Assembly (NCBI GenBank): GCA_963816795.1
Contig: CAWFLT010000016.1
Location: 227,345 to 291,344 of the forward strand
Reading direction: 5' to 3'
DNA length: 64,000 bases
Source of the DNA: CAWFLT01 sp963816795
GTDB taxonomy: Bacteria > Acidobacteriota > Vicinamibacteria > Vicinamibacterales > SCN-69-37
The position numbers were made by a program, and so were the translations under genes. This document shows positions 43,861-53,115 of the stretch, piece after piece. Position 1 is the stretch's first letter. The number at the start of each line of letters is the position of its first letter. The notes beneath the pieces were generated by a model. It had not been told where the DNA came from, ran no database searches, and saw only the letters and a program-made list of their open reading frames with translations.

Positions 43861-45248
43861 ATGTCGCAAGCCCGTCCAGTAATGACCATCCCGCCACCAC
43901 CACTGACGCTCCACTATCACCAGGACTTAAACCCCGACACCTGTCGATGATGGCGTTGGGCGGGGTCATCGGCGCTGGGCCTGTTCGTCGGATCCGGTGG
44001 GGGAATCGCGGCCGCGGGCCCGGGCATCGTGGTGTCCTACCTGGTCGCCGGAGTTCTGGTCACCTTCGTCATGCGCATGCTCGCGGAAATGTCAGCGGCC
44101 ATGCCTGCCAGCGGTTCCTTCTCGGTGTACGCCCAGCGCGCCCTCGGTCACCGCGCGGGCTTTGTCACCGGTTGGCTGTATTGGGCTCTGATCGTTATCG
44201 GCATCGCCATGGAAGCCATCGGCGCCGGAGGCATCCTCATTCCTGGGTTCCCGCGATCGCTACCTGGGTATGGATACTGCTGTGCATGGTCGTGGTGACG
44301 GTCGGCAACCTCGCCACGGTGGGAGTGTTCGGTGAAGTGGAATTTTGGCTAGCCGGCATCAAAATCGCGGCCATCTGCCTGTTCTTACTCCTCGGCACTT
44401 TAGCGATCTTTGGATGTGCTGCCGGAACCGAGCCCGTGGGGCTGGACACCTCACCGGACACGGCGGTTTTCTTCCCCACGGCTACAACGGTGTGGCCATC
44501 GGCCTGCTCGCCGCGGTCACCGCGTTCGCCGGCCTGGAGGTTGTCACCATCGCCTCCGCCGAATCGGCCAACCCCTCGCGGCCGTAGCCCGGGCGGTGCG
44601 CACCACAGTCTGGCGGATCGCGGTGTTTTGATCGGCTCGATGGCGGTCATCGTGACCCTCTTACCGTGGAACGCCGCGGAGGTGGGCCAAAGCCCCTATG
44701 TGGCCGTCTTGCACCGCACGGGTATACCCGCGGCCGGTCAGATCATGAACGTCGTGGTGTTTGTTCGCTCTACTGTCGGCGATGAACGCCAACCTCTACA
44801 ACACCTCACGCATGCTGTTCTCCTTGGCTGGGCGCGGACAGGCGCCGGCATCGCTTTTGGCGACCTCACGCCGCCGGGTGCCCTATCGCAGTGTCTTGGT
44901 CTCGGCCGCACTGGGATTCGCATCGGTGATTGTTGAGTATCATCTGGCCGGATACCATCTTTCAGTTCATGATTAACGCTGTGGGCGCGGTGGGACTGAT
45001 CGTCTGGGCGCTCATCGCGGCCTCCCAACTACGGCTACGCGCACAACTGGAAGCACAAGGAACTCTCATCGTGCGCATGTGGGGTTTTCCCTATCTGAGC
45101 TGGGTGACGATCGCCGGTATCGGCGCCATCCTCGCCCTCATGGCCTATGAGGCCACCACACGTTCACAGGTGCATGTGCACGGCGGTACTCACCGCGGCA
45201 CTGTGGGCGATCGCGACCATACGCCAACGACGCCTCGTCAGTGCCTGA
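43861..45248 (+). CDS. APC-family amino-acid permease (several frame slips)
   Basis: About 460 residues reconstructed over at least four slips. Recognisable blocks: LKPRHLSMMALGGVIGAGLF with VGSGGGIAAAGPGIVVSYLV (helix 1 signature of GABA/lysine-type permeases), VTFVMRMLAEMSAAMPASGS, FSVYAQRALGHRAGFVTGWL, YWALIVIGIAMEAIGAGGIL, VVTVGNLATVGVFGEVEFWL, AGIKIAAICLFLLLGTLAIF, FALLSAMNANLYNTSRMLFS and MINAVGAVGLIVWALIAASQ. The EMSAAMPASGSF motif and twelve-helix pattern place it in the amino-acid transporter group that takes up amino acids with protons. The start at 43861 is uncertain. The 3' end overlaps the convergent coaA gene by about 11 bases. Confidence 0.8.
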
Positions 45249-46218
45249 TCAGCACCCGCTCGACCGCGTGATCGGCGCCTTTACGTAACACGAGATTGGC
45301 TCGGCTGGCGCGTGGGGCGGATGTTTTCCACGAGATTGACCTCGTTGATCTCGCTGGAAGATTCGTTCCGCGGTGGCTGCGGCGTCAGCGTCACTGAGTC
45401 GAGGCATAGCGGTGGAAGTAGGAGGCGGGATCGGCGAAACGCCGTTGCGCCGCAACGCCAAGAACCGTTCTGTGTACCACCGACGAACATGTTCCAAGCG
45501 GGCGTCGACGTAGATGGAGAAATCGAAGAAATCAGATATCGCCATATGACTGCGCTTGTTGGGGCCGATACGTGGCGGCTGTAAAACATTGATGCCCTCG
45601 ACGATCAACACATCGGGGCGGCGCAAGGAGTGACCTCTCGTCGGGCATACGTCATAGGCCAAGTGCGAATACACCGGAGCAGCGACACTGGCCGCACCGC
45701 CTTTGATCGCGGCCAGGAAACGGCGTAGCGCGCGTGCGTCGTAGGACTCGGGAAATCCTTTGCGGCTCATCAGCCCACGTCGGTGCAGTTCACGATTAGG
45801 CAGGATGAAACCGTCGGTTGTGATCAGCTCAACGGTGGGGCGGCCAGGACCACGTGCAGAGCAGTTCACGCAGCACCCGCGCGACGGTGGACTTGCCGAC
45901 TGCCACCCCGCCGGCGATACCCACCACGAAAGGCGCGTGCACGGGGCCCGGCGGCTTCCACACTGGCCAGTAGTGCTATCCAGCGCGTCTTGTCGGGCTC
46001 TGGTGCCCGGTGATGTAGGCCTCGACGAGCATCGCCACCGGCAGCAGTACCTGCGCCAGTTCGGCGGCGTCGAGTCGATCACCGAGGCTGCGTAGCGGTT
46101 CGAGTTCGGCGGGGCTGAGGCGCGCAGACCATCCGGCGGCCAGGCGGGCCAGTGCCGAGCGCTCCAGCTCCCACCAGGATCCGGCCGATGCAGTCACCGG
46201 GGACACCCATGCGCTCAT
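45238..46218 (-). CDS. coaA: Type I pantothenate kinase (frame slips)
   Basis: Starts at 46218 (MSAWVSPVTASAGSWWELER) and ends near 45238 (KGADHAVERVLIRH). Blocks: LAAGWSARLSPAELEPLRSL, LLPVAMLVEAYITGHQ, the Walker A loop VVGIAGGVAVGKSTVARVLR, TVELITTDGFILPNRELHRR, GLMSRKGFPESYDARALRRF, DVLIVEGINVLQPPR, FFDFSIYVDARLEHVRRWYT and NEVNLVENIRPTRQPSQS. These are diagnostic of bacterial CoaA. It phosphorylates pantothenate with ATP, the first committed step of coenzyme A synthesis, in the cytoplasm. Frame slips near 45300-45450 and 45860-45960 interrupt it. It is essential in most actinobacteria, so the slips are probably read errors. Confidence 0.9.
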
Positions 46219-46456
46219 CGTCGCATTCGTGGGTCCGTGGTGAACAGAGTGTGAGTTTGTTCGCCCTTGACTGCCTCGTCTGGACGCAGGGCGCCTTGTG
46301 GCGACCGCGTGCGTCTTTTTGCATCTTCTTTGCCCGCGCCGCTGGGGGATGACAGCAGCATTTAGGCTAACATATAGGACAATATGGATTCATAAGGATG
46401 ATCCCTGTTGGCCGATCTGGCCTCAACGGACGTGGGACTAGCCACAAGGAGGTCGG

Positions 46457-46948
46457 GTGGGCGTCGCTAGCCGCGTATTGCCAGTGACAGTCATAGTCAT
46501 GCTCACCAGCGGATGTTCCCTCTCCGCGGGAAGCTCCACCCCCGCAACCCCACCACCGGTATCGGTATCGCCTCCACACCCCCACACCGCGTTTTCGCCC
46601 GTGCCGGGAAACGATGGCCCAACGCCGCCCCCAGCACTCCCGCGGCGTTCGGCGCAGACCACGGCGGAGACTTTCACTCGAGCCTGGGCACGCCCGAGAC
46701 CTACCGCGCATGTGTGGCTGACGGACGTTAGTCCCTATACCACTCCCACCTACGGTCAGCTGCTGGCAAGTGTCGACCCAGGCAGGATTCCGGCGAACTA
46801 AGATCACAGGCAACGATCGTGGTCTTCCGCCACTCCATCGGTGGCCGTCTTCGACGTTCCCACCGATGCGGGCACCCTCACCGTCACTTGCCAGTTCTTC
46901 GACCGAACCTGGCTGGTCGCGGGAGTCGACCTGCGGAGAACTTCGTGA
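46457..46948 (+). CDS. Lipoprotein, probably of a conjugative-element gene pair (frame slip)
   Basis: About 163 residues. MGVASRVLPVTVIVMLTSGC has a lipobox (LTSGC), so the protein is a lipoprotein. A Pro/Ser/Thr-rich stretch follows (PATPPPVSVSPPHPHT). The folded part has AETFTRAWARPRPTAHVWLT and, after a slip near 46800-46850, SVAVFDVPTDAGTLTVTCQF with FDRTWLVAGVDLRRTS. This pattern occurs in actinobacterial proteins encoded before an SLT/M23 peptidase in integrative or plasmid elements. The stop overlaps the GTG of the next gene (GTGA), so the two are coupled. Confidence 0.6.
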
Positions 46949-48140
46949 ATCGCACCTCGGTATGGCTGGGAATCGCCGTAGGCACCTTGACGTTCCTCGT
47001 CGTGGCCTTCTTCATGATCATCGTTGCGATCAGTCCCTCGTACGCCTGTGAAGTTCCGGTGGCATCACCAGTGCGTTTTCCGGTTCTTTCGCGCCGTCGG
47101 CGACGGCGTCACACGACCACCGCCGTTCAGCCTCGACGACAGCCAGCTCCCCACGCTCACCTCGATCGGCCAATGGAACATCAAACAAGTCACCAACGCG
47201 GCCAATATCGTGGCCACGGGCAAAGCGCGAGGTATCCCACCCGGGGTTGGGTCATCGCCTTAGCCACCGCTATGCAGGAAAGCACCCTGCGCAATCTGGC
47301 CAATAGCAGCGTCCGCGGCCTCGATGGCCTTACCTCACGAGGGCGGCGGCAAACGACCACGATTCCGTGGGACTGTTCCAACAACGCCGCTTCCGCCCGA
47401 TGGCGAAGGCTCCTGGGGAACTGTGAGAGAACTCATGACTCCCAGCATGTCGGCGACGAAGTTCTACAGCGCCATGCTCAAAGTCCCCAACTGGCAGACC
47501 AGGTCCGTGACCGATGTCGCGCAAACAGTGCAACGTTCGGCTTTTCCCGACGCTTACGCCAAATGGGAATCCCAGGCCGCCATGCTCGCGACCAGACTGG
47601 CGGGCGTGACCTCGATCTATGACTTACCAGGGCGCCAGCCTCGCCGTCTGTGACCAAGTTCCCGTCGTGTCGGACGACGGGTGGATCAAACCGGTCAGCG
47701 CGCCGGTGGTCTCAGGGTTCGGGCCACGTTCTGGCGGATTTCACTATGGCACCGACTTGGGCGCTAGCCGCAACACCGTTATTCGCGCCGCCTCAGCCGG
47801 GCGGGTCATCTACTCCGGGTGTGATCCCGGCACCGGCAACTGTGATATCGACGGAGCCGTATATGTGTCAGGCTGCGGATGGTACGTGGAAGTCTTACAC
47901 GCTAATAATGTCGCTACCCGTTACTGCCACATGATTCGTCGCCCCGAGGTACGGTCAACCAAGTCGTACCGGTCGGTCACATCCTTGGACTGGTGGCACC
48001 TCGGGCAACTCCTCCGGTCCACACTTGCACTTCGAGGTGCATACCAACGTGTCGTGCCCGTCCAACAGATGTTCGCTCACCAAAGCAATGCCGTCGACCC
48101 GGAGCCGTTTATGCGTGCGGTGGGCGCACCGCTGAGCTAA
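46945..48140 (+). CDS. Membrane-anchored cell-wall hydrolase: SLT-like domain plus M23 peptidase (frame slips)
   Basis: About 398 residues. An N-terminal membrane anchor (SVWLGIAVGTLTFLVVAFFM) is followed by a lytic-transglycosylase-like segment (SIGQWNIKQVTNAANIVATG, WVIALATAMQESTLRNLANS with the catalytic-type Glu in MQES). Next come FYSAMLKVPNWQTRSVTDVA and QTVQRSAFPDAYAKWESQAA. The C-terminal M23 domain has PVSAPVVSGFGPRSGGFHYG, TDLGA (zinc His-Asp), VEVLHANNVATRYCHM and, in a shifted frame, SGNSSGPHLHFEVHTNVSCP with the HxH zinc motif. It probably opens peptidoglycan for a conjugation apparatus or for cell-wall turnover. An integrase fragment 4 kb upstream and the lipoprotein partner support the element origin. 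Confidence 0.72.
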
Positions 48141-48177
48141 TAGGGGAGCGCGGACTACCTCGCGCCCCGTTAATTAT

Positions 48178-48203
48178 CGGGCTCACCCATGCGGGTTAGC
48201 CCG
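48178..48203. terminator. Terminator hairpin between convergent M23 and sod genes
   Basis: CGGGCTCACCC pairs with GGGTTAGCCCG around ATGC with one mismatch. It lies between the stop at 48140 and the stop at 48213 of the opposite-strand gene. The T-run is weak in both directions. Confidence 0.5.
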
Positions 48204-48212
48204 CGTGCTTCG

Positions 48213-48825
48213 TTACTTGCCGTTCTGCGGGCGGCGTCGAAGCCGGCGGGCGACATCGTCCCAGTTCACGAGGTTCCACAACTGGTCGACGTAGTCGGGG
48301 CGGACGTTCTTGTACTGCAGGTAGTAGGCGTGCTCCCAGGCGTCGAAGACCAGCAGCGGGGTCGGAGCCGATGCCGACGTTGCCGTGGTGGTCGTAGACC
48401 TGCTGGACTGACGAGCCGCCGGCGAGCGGCTCGTAGGCGCAAGACGCCCCAGCCGGAGCCCTGGACGAGCTTGGTGGCGTCGGTCAGCTGGGCCTGGAAC
48501 GCCGTCGAAGGAGCCGAAGTACTCGTCGATCGCGCCGGCGAGCTCGCCCTCGGGTCGTCGCCGCCGTCGGGGGAGAGGTTCTGCCAGAAGATCGAGTGCA
48601 GCACGTGGCCGGAGACGTTGAACGCCAGGGTCTTCTCCAGCACCGACGATCGCGGCGAAGTTACCCTTGCTCGCGGGCCTCGGCGAGCTGCTCGAGCGTG
48701 TCGTTGGCGCCCTTGACGTAGGCCGCGTGGTGCTTGTCGTGGTGCAGCTCGAGGATCTGCACCGTCATCGCCGGCTCGAGCGCCGAGTAGTCGTATGGCA
48801 GGTCAGGCAAGGTGTAGGTGCTCAA
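48213..48825 (-). CDS. sodA: Fe/Mn superoxide dismutase (frame slips)
   Basis: About 203 residues from a TTG start at 48825 behind a strong GGAGG. Blocks across frames: STYTLPDLPYDYSALEPAMT, ILELHHDKHHAAYVKGANDT, then LEKTLAFNVSGHVLHSIFWQ, NLSPDGGDDP, DAFQAQLTDATKLVQGSGWG, VYDHHGNVGIGSDPLLVFDA and WEHAYYLQYKNVRPDYVDQL. The four metal ligands are visible: His in LHHDKH, His in GHVLHS, Asp in LLVFDAWEH and the following His. The enzyme turns superoxide into hydrogen peroxide and oxygen. At least four slips occur within 600 bases, the highest density in the window; all pieces are strongly conserved, so this is an accuracy problem, not decay. Confidence 0.88.
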
Positions 48826-48913
48826 AGGTTTCCTCCGTGACCGACGCGGTGGCGGGAGGGATCTCTATCGCCTCCCGCACGAGGGGTCACTATACCGACG
48901 ATTTGGCGCCTCA

Positions 48914-49863
48914 TCACGATCGTGCGAACCCATCGAGCGCATCGGCGAGGTGCGTCAACTCTTGCGTACCTCCGTGAGCCTCATCTTCGACGATTGTCAG
49001 CGTGCTGGCCGGCCACTGCTGGTGCAGTCGCCAGGCGATCACAACAGGGCCGCTGATGTCGCGACGCCCATGTATCAACACTGCCGGCACGTGTCCGATC
49101 GAATGGACGCGGGCAAGGATGGCTTGCTCACCGGGAAGGAATCCGTCATGGGCCCAGTAGTGCGTCACCAGGGTCGCAAAGGCTTCCCGCGCGACGGGAT
49201 CCTCATGCGCGATGCCTCGCGAGTCGGGGTCATCGAGCGAGATGTGCACACTCTCCCACCTGTCCCAGTCGAGTGCGGCGGTCGCGCGGTCAACGGAATT
49301 GCTAGAAGACAGCCGGCGGGCGTACGCGTCCACGATGCGTTCACCTTCGCTGCGCTGCGCGGCTCGTGCGAACTCGTGCCATGCCTCGGGAAACACCCAC
49401 CGACGCCTTTTCGGTGATCCAATCCACCTCCTCTCGGCTCGTGGTGGTGACCGCAACGAGCGCAAGGGCGCGAACCCGGTCGGGGTGTTCGATCGCATAC
49501 GCCAGCGCGAGGGTGGTACCCAGGAGAGGCCAGCAACGATCCACCGGTCGATCCCGAGCATCGTGCGAAGCTGCTCAATGTCCACGATGAGCTGCTGGGT
49601 CGTATTGTTCGGGAGCGTGTCGAGCACATCGGTTACCAAGGGCCGACTTCGACCGCACCCGCGCTGGTCCAGACCGATGATCAGGTAGCGGCTGGGATCG
49701 AAGTGGCGGCGGTAACCGCCATGACCGAGCGACCCACCCGGGCCGCCGTGCAGCCACAACGCTGGTACGCCTGACGGATTCCCGGAGGCCTCCCAGTACA
49801 ACTCGGTACCATCCGGCAGCTGCAGTCACCAGTCTTGAACGGATCGACTCGCGGGTACTTCAC
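48914..49863 (-). CDS. pip: Proline iminopeptidase, alpha/beta hydrolase (frame slips)
   Basis: Starts MKYPRVDPFKTGD at 49863, then after a slip near 49825 LPDGTELYWEASGNPSG. Blocks: VPALWLHGGPGGSLGHGGYR (oxyanion HGGPG), FDPSRYLIIGLDQRGCGRSR, NNTTQQLIVDIEQLRTMLGI, then the nucleophile elbow around GLSWGTTLALAYAIEHPDRV (frame change here), and RRWVFPEAWHEFARAAQRSE, HYWAHDGFLPGEQAILARVH, VPAVLIHGRRDISGPVVIAW with the acid Asp, and EDEAHGGTQELTH with the catalytic His. DQRGCGRS and HGGPGG are diagnostic of family S33 proline iminopeptidases, which remove N-terminal proline from peptides. Confidence 0.87.
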
Positions 49864-50226
49864 TGGCTCACCGTAGAGCTAGCTAGGGCCATTTCAAAGT
49901 TGATCAACTTCTGGATCGACCGCACCTTCATACCCGCATCTTTCACGTGAAACGGTTACACCATAACCGGAATTATGGTGTACCCGAATGGCAGCCTTTG
50001 AGCGCCTTATTATCGGATTGTCGTTATCGGTAATCCGTTAATTAGCATCAGAGTTTCCGCTACCTACGAGCGCGGGGATGCCGGCCTCTTGCCCCCTGCG
50101 GGCCAGCAGGGTTGGAACGGATCGGCTATCACAAGATTTATTGCTTTATGGGCAATTAACAATCTGCAACGAAAATCTCTGGGGTGCGGGACGATAAACT
50201 TGAATATCCTCCTTCAGGGAGTTGTG
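49864..50226. other. Intergenic, AT-richer stretch without supported gene
   Basis: This 363-base region is more AT-rich than its neighbours. It contains CACCATAACCGGAATTATGG, a near-palindrome (49970-49986 area), and ends in CAGGGAG, the ribosome site of the next gene. No frame with recognisable protein is seen. A promoter for the gene at 50227 is likely here. Confidence 0.4.
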
Positions 50227-51415
50227 ATGGAGCAGCCTGAATTCAATTCGATCATGGCCTGGCTTGGGGATAAACCTGAAAACTGGAACCAGCCCGAAGA
50301 CATCGTCGACCAGATCGCGGTGGTATCCGCCGATGAAGATGAGCAGGTCGAGGTGGTCATGTCGATTCTGCTGCGCTGGGAACACAACCCCGGGCCAACC
50401 ACTCCGGTCCAGGTCGCGGCGGTCCTCAACGCGCTGAAGCGAAGCTCAGAGGGGGTGTTTTCCCAACTGTGGAAACTCGTTCTCACCGACAAGCCTGATC
50501 TAGCGGCAAAACTTCTCCCACCCATGAGTCAAGTCCCCCAAGCCATCGACCCTGTTGGCCTGGTGATAGGTGAACCGGAGCTCTTTGCGTTGCTGGCGCC
50601 CGTTTTGGGACGCAAAGACGTGGACCCCATGTTCGTCACCGCGATGCTGTTCTACGCGGCAAACAAGCATGACCCTTACTACCCCGCAGAACTTATGGCC
50701 CTCATGCCCCCCGAGACGGTTGCCGGCTACCTCGGCAGCATGCTCGAGCAAGACCCCAAGATTCCCGCCAACCTTGCGGGAGCTCTAGCCAACATTAATC
50801 CTCAATGGACAGAGAAAATGTTGCAGAGCCTAGACCCGGAGCACATTCAGGTACTTCTCAGTAACGCCGCTCCCCATTACGCCGAAAACTTTGTCACACT
50901 GTTTACGGTCATGGCTCCCAAATCAGTAGCCGCGATCTTCACCGCAACCCTCTCTGCCCCGATCAGGAATTTGGCCTCCCTCATGGTGTCGAAGGCGCCT
51001 GCTCAGGTCGCGGACGTACTCCAAAGTATGCCTGCGCAATCTGCCCAAGAACTCCTGTGGGCAATGTGGTGGGGAGGTGGTGATGCAGATGCTTATTACA
51101 TAAACCTCGCCAAGCTGATCGAATCCCTGCCTCCTGAAAACATGCGTGCGCTCACGGAGCCGTGGAGTAAACAGGGAACGGAAGACTCTCTTTCCTACCT
51201 TATGTCGCTCATGCTCCCCAAGTCGGCGGCAGTGCTTCTCACGCTGTTTGGGGTCGAGGCCAGGGCGGAGGCGTTGGATCAATTGCTGACAAATGTAGCG
51301 GCGTTGAAAACAATCCTGCCGCTCCTGCCCCCCGAGGCGGTGGATGAGGCCCTGCCGCTCCTGCCCCGAGGATGCGGAGCGAATCAACCTGATCCGGGCA
51401 GAGTTGTTAGCCTAG
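50227..51415 (+). CDS. Alpha-solenoid protein resembling MgtE N-terminal repeats (one frame slip near the end)
   Basis: About 396 residues, start ATG at 50227 behind GGGAG. It is acidic, cytoplasmic-looking, and made of helical repeats with LPPE or MPPE at turns: YPAELMALMPPETVAGYLGS, WTEKMLQSLDPEHIQVLLSN, FVTLFTVMAPKSVAAIFTAT, QVADVLQSMPAQSAQELLWA and LKTILPLLPPEAVDEALPLL. The pattern recalls the MgtE intracellular N domain or FliG-type repeats. A slip near 51366 restores the true end PEDAERINLIRAELLA with stop TAG at 51413-51415; without it the frame runs on into a broken def copy. The gene is directly upstream of def. Its function is unknown to me; a scaffold or regulatory role is likely for a solenoid. 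Confidence 0.6.
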
Positions 51416-51449
51416 CCCTCTTCGCTACCTTGCTGAGGCCGGTGACAGG

Positions 51450-51592
51450 TCGGTTATATTTGTCAACCGTGACAAAGTCCCAGGGCACAGCACGGTGCAT
51501 CACCCACTACGGCGAGTCCGTTCTCCACAAGCCGTGCCAGCCGGTGACCGTATTTGACGACAATCTCAAGGCGCTCGTCGGACATGTTTGCC
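51450..51592 (+). pseudogene. Truncated duplicate of the def promoter and 5' end
   Basis: These 143 bases repeat 52560-52704 with only a few substitutions and two small gaps. They include the -10-like TATATT, the GTG start (51469) and codons for VTKSQGTARCITHYGESVLH and KPCQPVTVFDDNLKALV. After ACATGTTTGCC the match ends abruptly and unrelated sequence follows. It is a direct repeat flanking the inserted F-box-like gene. No functional deformylase can be made from it. Confidence 0.85.
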
Positions 51593-51744
51593 TTGCCTCG
51601 GCATCCACACGCACATGCTGCAGGAAAAGTGATGCGGGTCTCCCCCATTGGTCGACATCACTGCGCGCCCTGACTCATACGTACGATCGGTGGTGATTAC
51701 GCCGGGCTGGAGTGGATCTGCCCGCCTAGGGAGGGCAAGGAAAC

Positions 51745-52482
51745 GTGACTCTGAGAATTCGAGCAGCAGCGGCAGTTGCGGCAGCGCTGAGCGCCATCGC
51801 CATCGCGGCCCCCAGCGCCCAGGCCGGCACATGGGATGACCTGCCGCCAGAGGTGAAGAAAGCCTGCCTCAGCGAACTGCCGCAACGCGATCTGGCCGAG
51901 ATGGCCCGGGTAAACAAACAATTTCACGCCTGGATCGGCGTGGTTGCGCAGCCTGGCGTGCGGAAGATATCCAGTCAGGCGGAGTTAGACGCCCTATTCG
52001 CAAGGCCTCCTGCATCTCGCCATTTCAGCGCCCTGCACCTGGTCGGCACCTCCTACACGACCTTCAGGTTGCCAGCCGGCTTTGGCGGCAAGATATATGC
52101 CTTTGACCCCGTGCGTGTGATCGCCGAAGGGGAGAGAATGGATGAAGACGGCAAAGATCGCGATATGCCAAGAAGTCGCGACATCTCTATCTACGGCAAG
52201 GCCACCGTGACGGCCTCCGGCACGGGCATCATCAACGTTTACGGTGAGGTTGAGGTCACCGCCACTGACAGGGTAACCGTCAGGCCTTATGGGCAGTCCA
52301 GAGTCTTCGCCTATGACAACACCCATATCGCGGCTTACGATTCGGCACAGGTTTTCGCCACCGATAAGGCATTTGTTGTCGCATATGGTAACGCTCAGGT
52401 CAGGAAATCCGGTAAGGTTGAAGCTCATCGTTATGGACAATGCGCAGGTAGCAAATTGGAACTATCCTGCACCATTCAGTAA
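51745..52482 (+). CDS. Secreted protein with F-box-like motif and beta-helix-like repeats
   Basis: A 245-residue protein with GTG start at 51745 and AGGGAGGG upstream. Residues 1-28 form a signal peptide ending AAPSAQA. Residues about 30-66 read WDDLPPEVKKACLSELPQRD and LAEMARVNKQFHAWIGVV. This matches the eukaryotic F-box pattern (LP.EV...IL..L...DL..M..V...F..W). The C-terminal half has short repeats with alternating valine: KATVTASGTGIINVYGEVEV, TATDRVTVRPYGQSRVFAYD, NTHIAAYDSAQVFATDKAFV and VAYGNAQVRKSGKVEAHRYG, which could form a small beta-helix. The frame is intact. The gene lies between the two copies of the def 5' end, so it is an insertion. Exported F-box proteins are known from intracellular bacteria, where they act in host ubiquitin ligases; here that is only an inference. 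Confidence 0.65.
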   Translation: MTLRIRAAAAVAAALSAIAIAAPSAQAGTWDDLPPEVKKACLSELPQRDLAEMARVNKQFHAWIGVVAQPGVRKISSQAELDALFARPPASRHFSALHLVGTSYTTFRLPAGFGGKIYAFDPVRVIAEGERMDEDGKDRDMPRSRDISIYGKATVTASGTGIINVYGEVEVTATDRVTVRPYGQSRVFAYDNTHIAAYDSAQVFATDKAFVVAYGNAQVRKSGKVEAHRYGQCAGSKLELSCTIQ

Positions 52483-52578
52483 TTCTGGATCCTCTCGGTT
52501 CAGTAGGCCGAGGCTCCGCCGCCCACCCCCTCCACTCGCCTGGGCTGGCCCCAAACCTGGCCGGTATATTTGTCAACC

Positions 52579-53112
52579 GTGACAAGATCCCAGGGCACAG
52601 CACGGCGCATCACCCACTACGGCGAGTCCGTTCTCCACAAGCCGTGCCAGCCGGTGACCGTATTTGACGACAATCTCAAGGCGCTCGTCGAGGACATGTT
52701 TGCCAGCATGTACGCCGCCAGTGGTGTTGGTCTGGCCGCGAACCAAATCGGTGTTGACGCCCGGGTTTTTGTCTTTGACTGCCCGGATGCCACCGACACC
52801 AACGTCATCGGGCATGTCATCAACCCGGTGCTTGAGCTGCCTGACCTGCCGCGCGAACTCGACACCGAAAACGAGGGTTGCTTGTCGGTACCTGGCCAAT
52901 ATGCCGAGGTCAGCCGCCCGAGTACGGCGGTGGTCACGGGCTTTGACGTTGATGGCAACCCGGTTCGTGTTGAGGGCACGGGCACGCTTTCTCGCTGCCT
53001 GCAGCACGAAACCGACCACCTTAACGGCACCTTGTACGTAGATCGCCTTCCTACGCGGCAGCGTAAAGACATCCTCACCGCTGCTGGTCTCGGAACCGAC
53101 AAGGGCTTGTAA
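52579..53112 (+). CDS. def: Peptide deformylase
   Basis: A 177-residue deformylase with GTG start at 52579. The three family motifs are intact: SGVGLAANQIGVDARVFVFD (motif 1, GxGLAAxQ), NEGCLSVPGQYAEVSRPST (motif 2, with the metal Cys) and CLQHETDHLNGTLYVDRLP (motif 3, HExxDH, here HETDH). It removes the formyl group from the first methionine of new proteins. A TATATT box (52565-52570) lies 9 bases before the GTG, so the mRNA may be leaderless, common in actinobacteria. It is followed after three bases by tsaD on the same strand. The first 125 bases are duplicated at 51469-51592. Confidence 0.95.
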   Translation: MTRSQGTARRITHYGESVLHKPCQPVTVFDDNLKALVEDMFASMYAASGVGLAANQIGVDARVFVFDCPDATDTNVIGHVINPVLELPDLPRELDTENEGCLSVPGQYAEVSRPSTAVVTGFDVDGNPVRVEGTGTLSRCLQHETDHLNGTLYVDRLPTRQRKDILTAAGLGTDKGL

Positions 53113-53115
53113 GTC

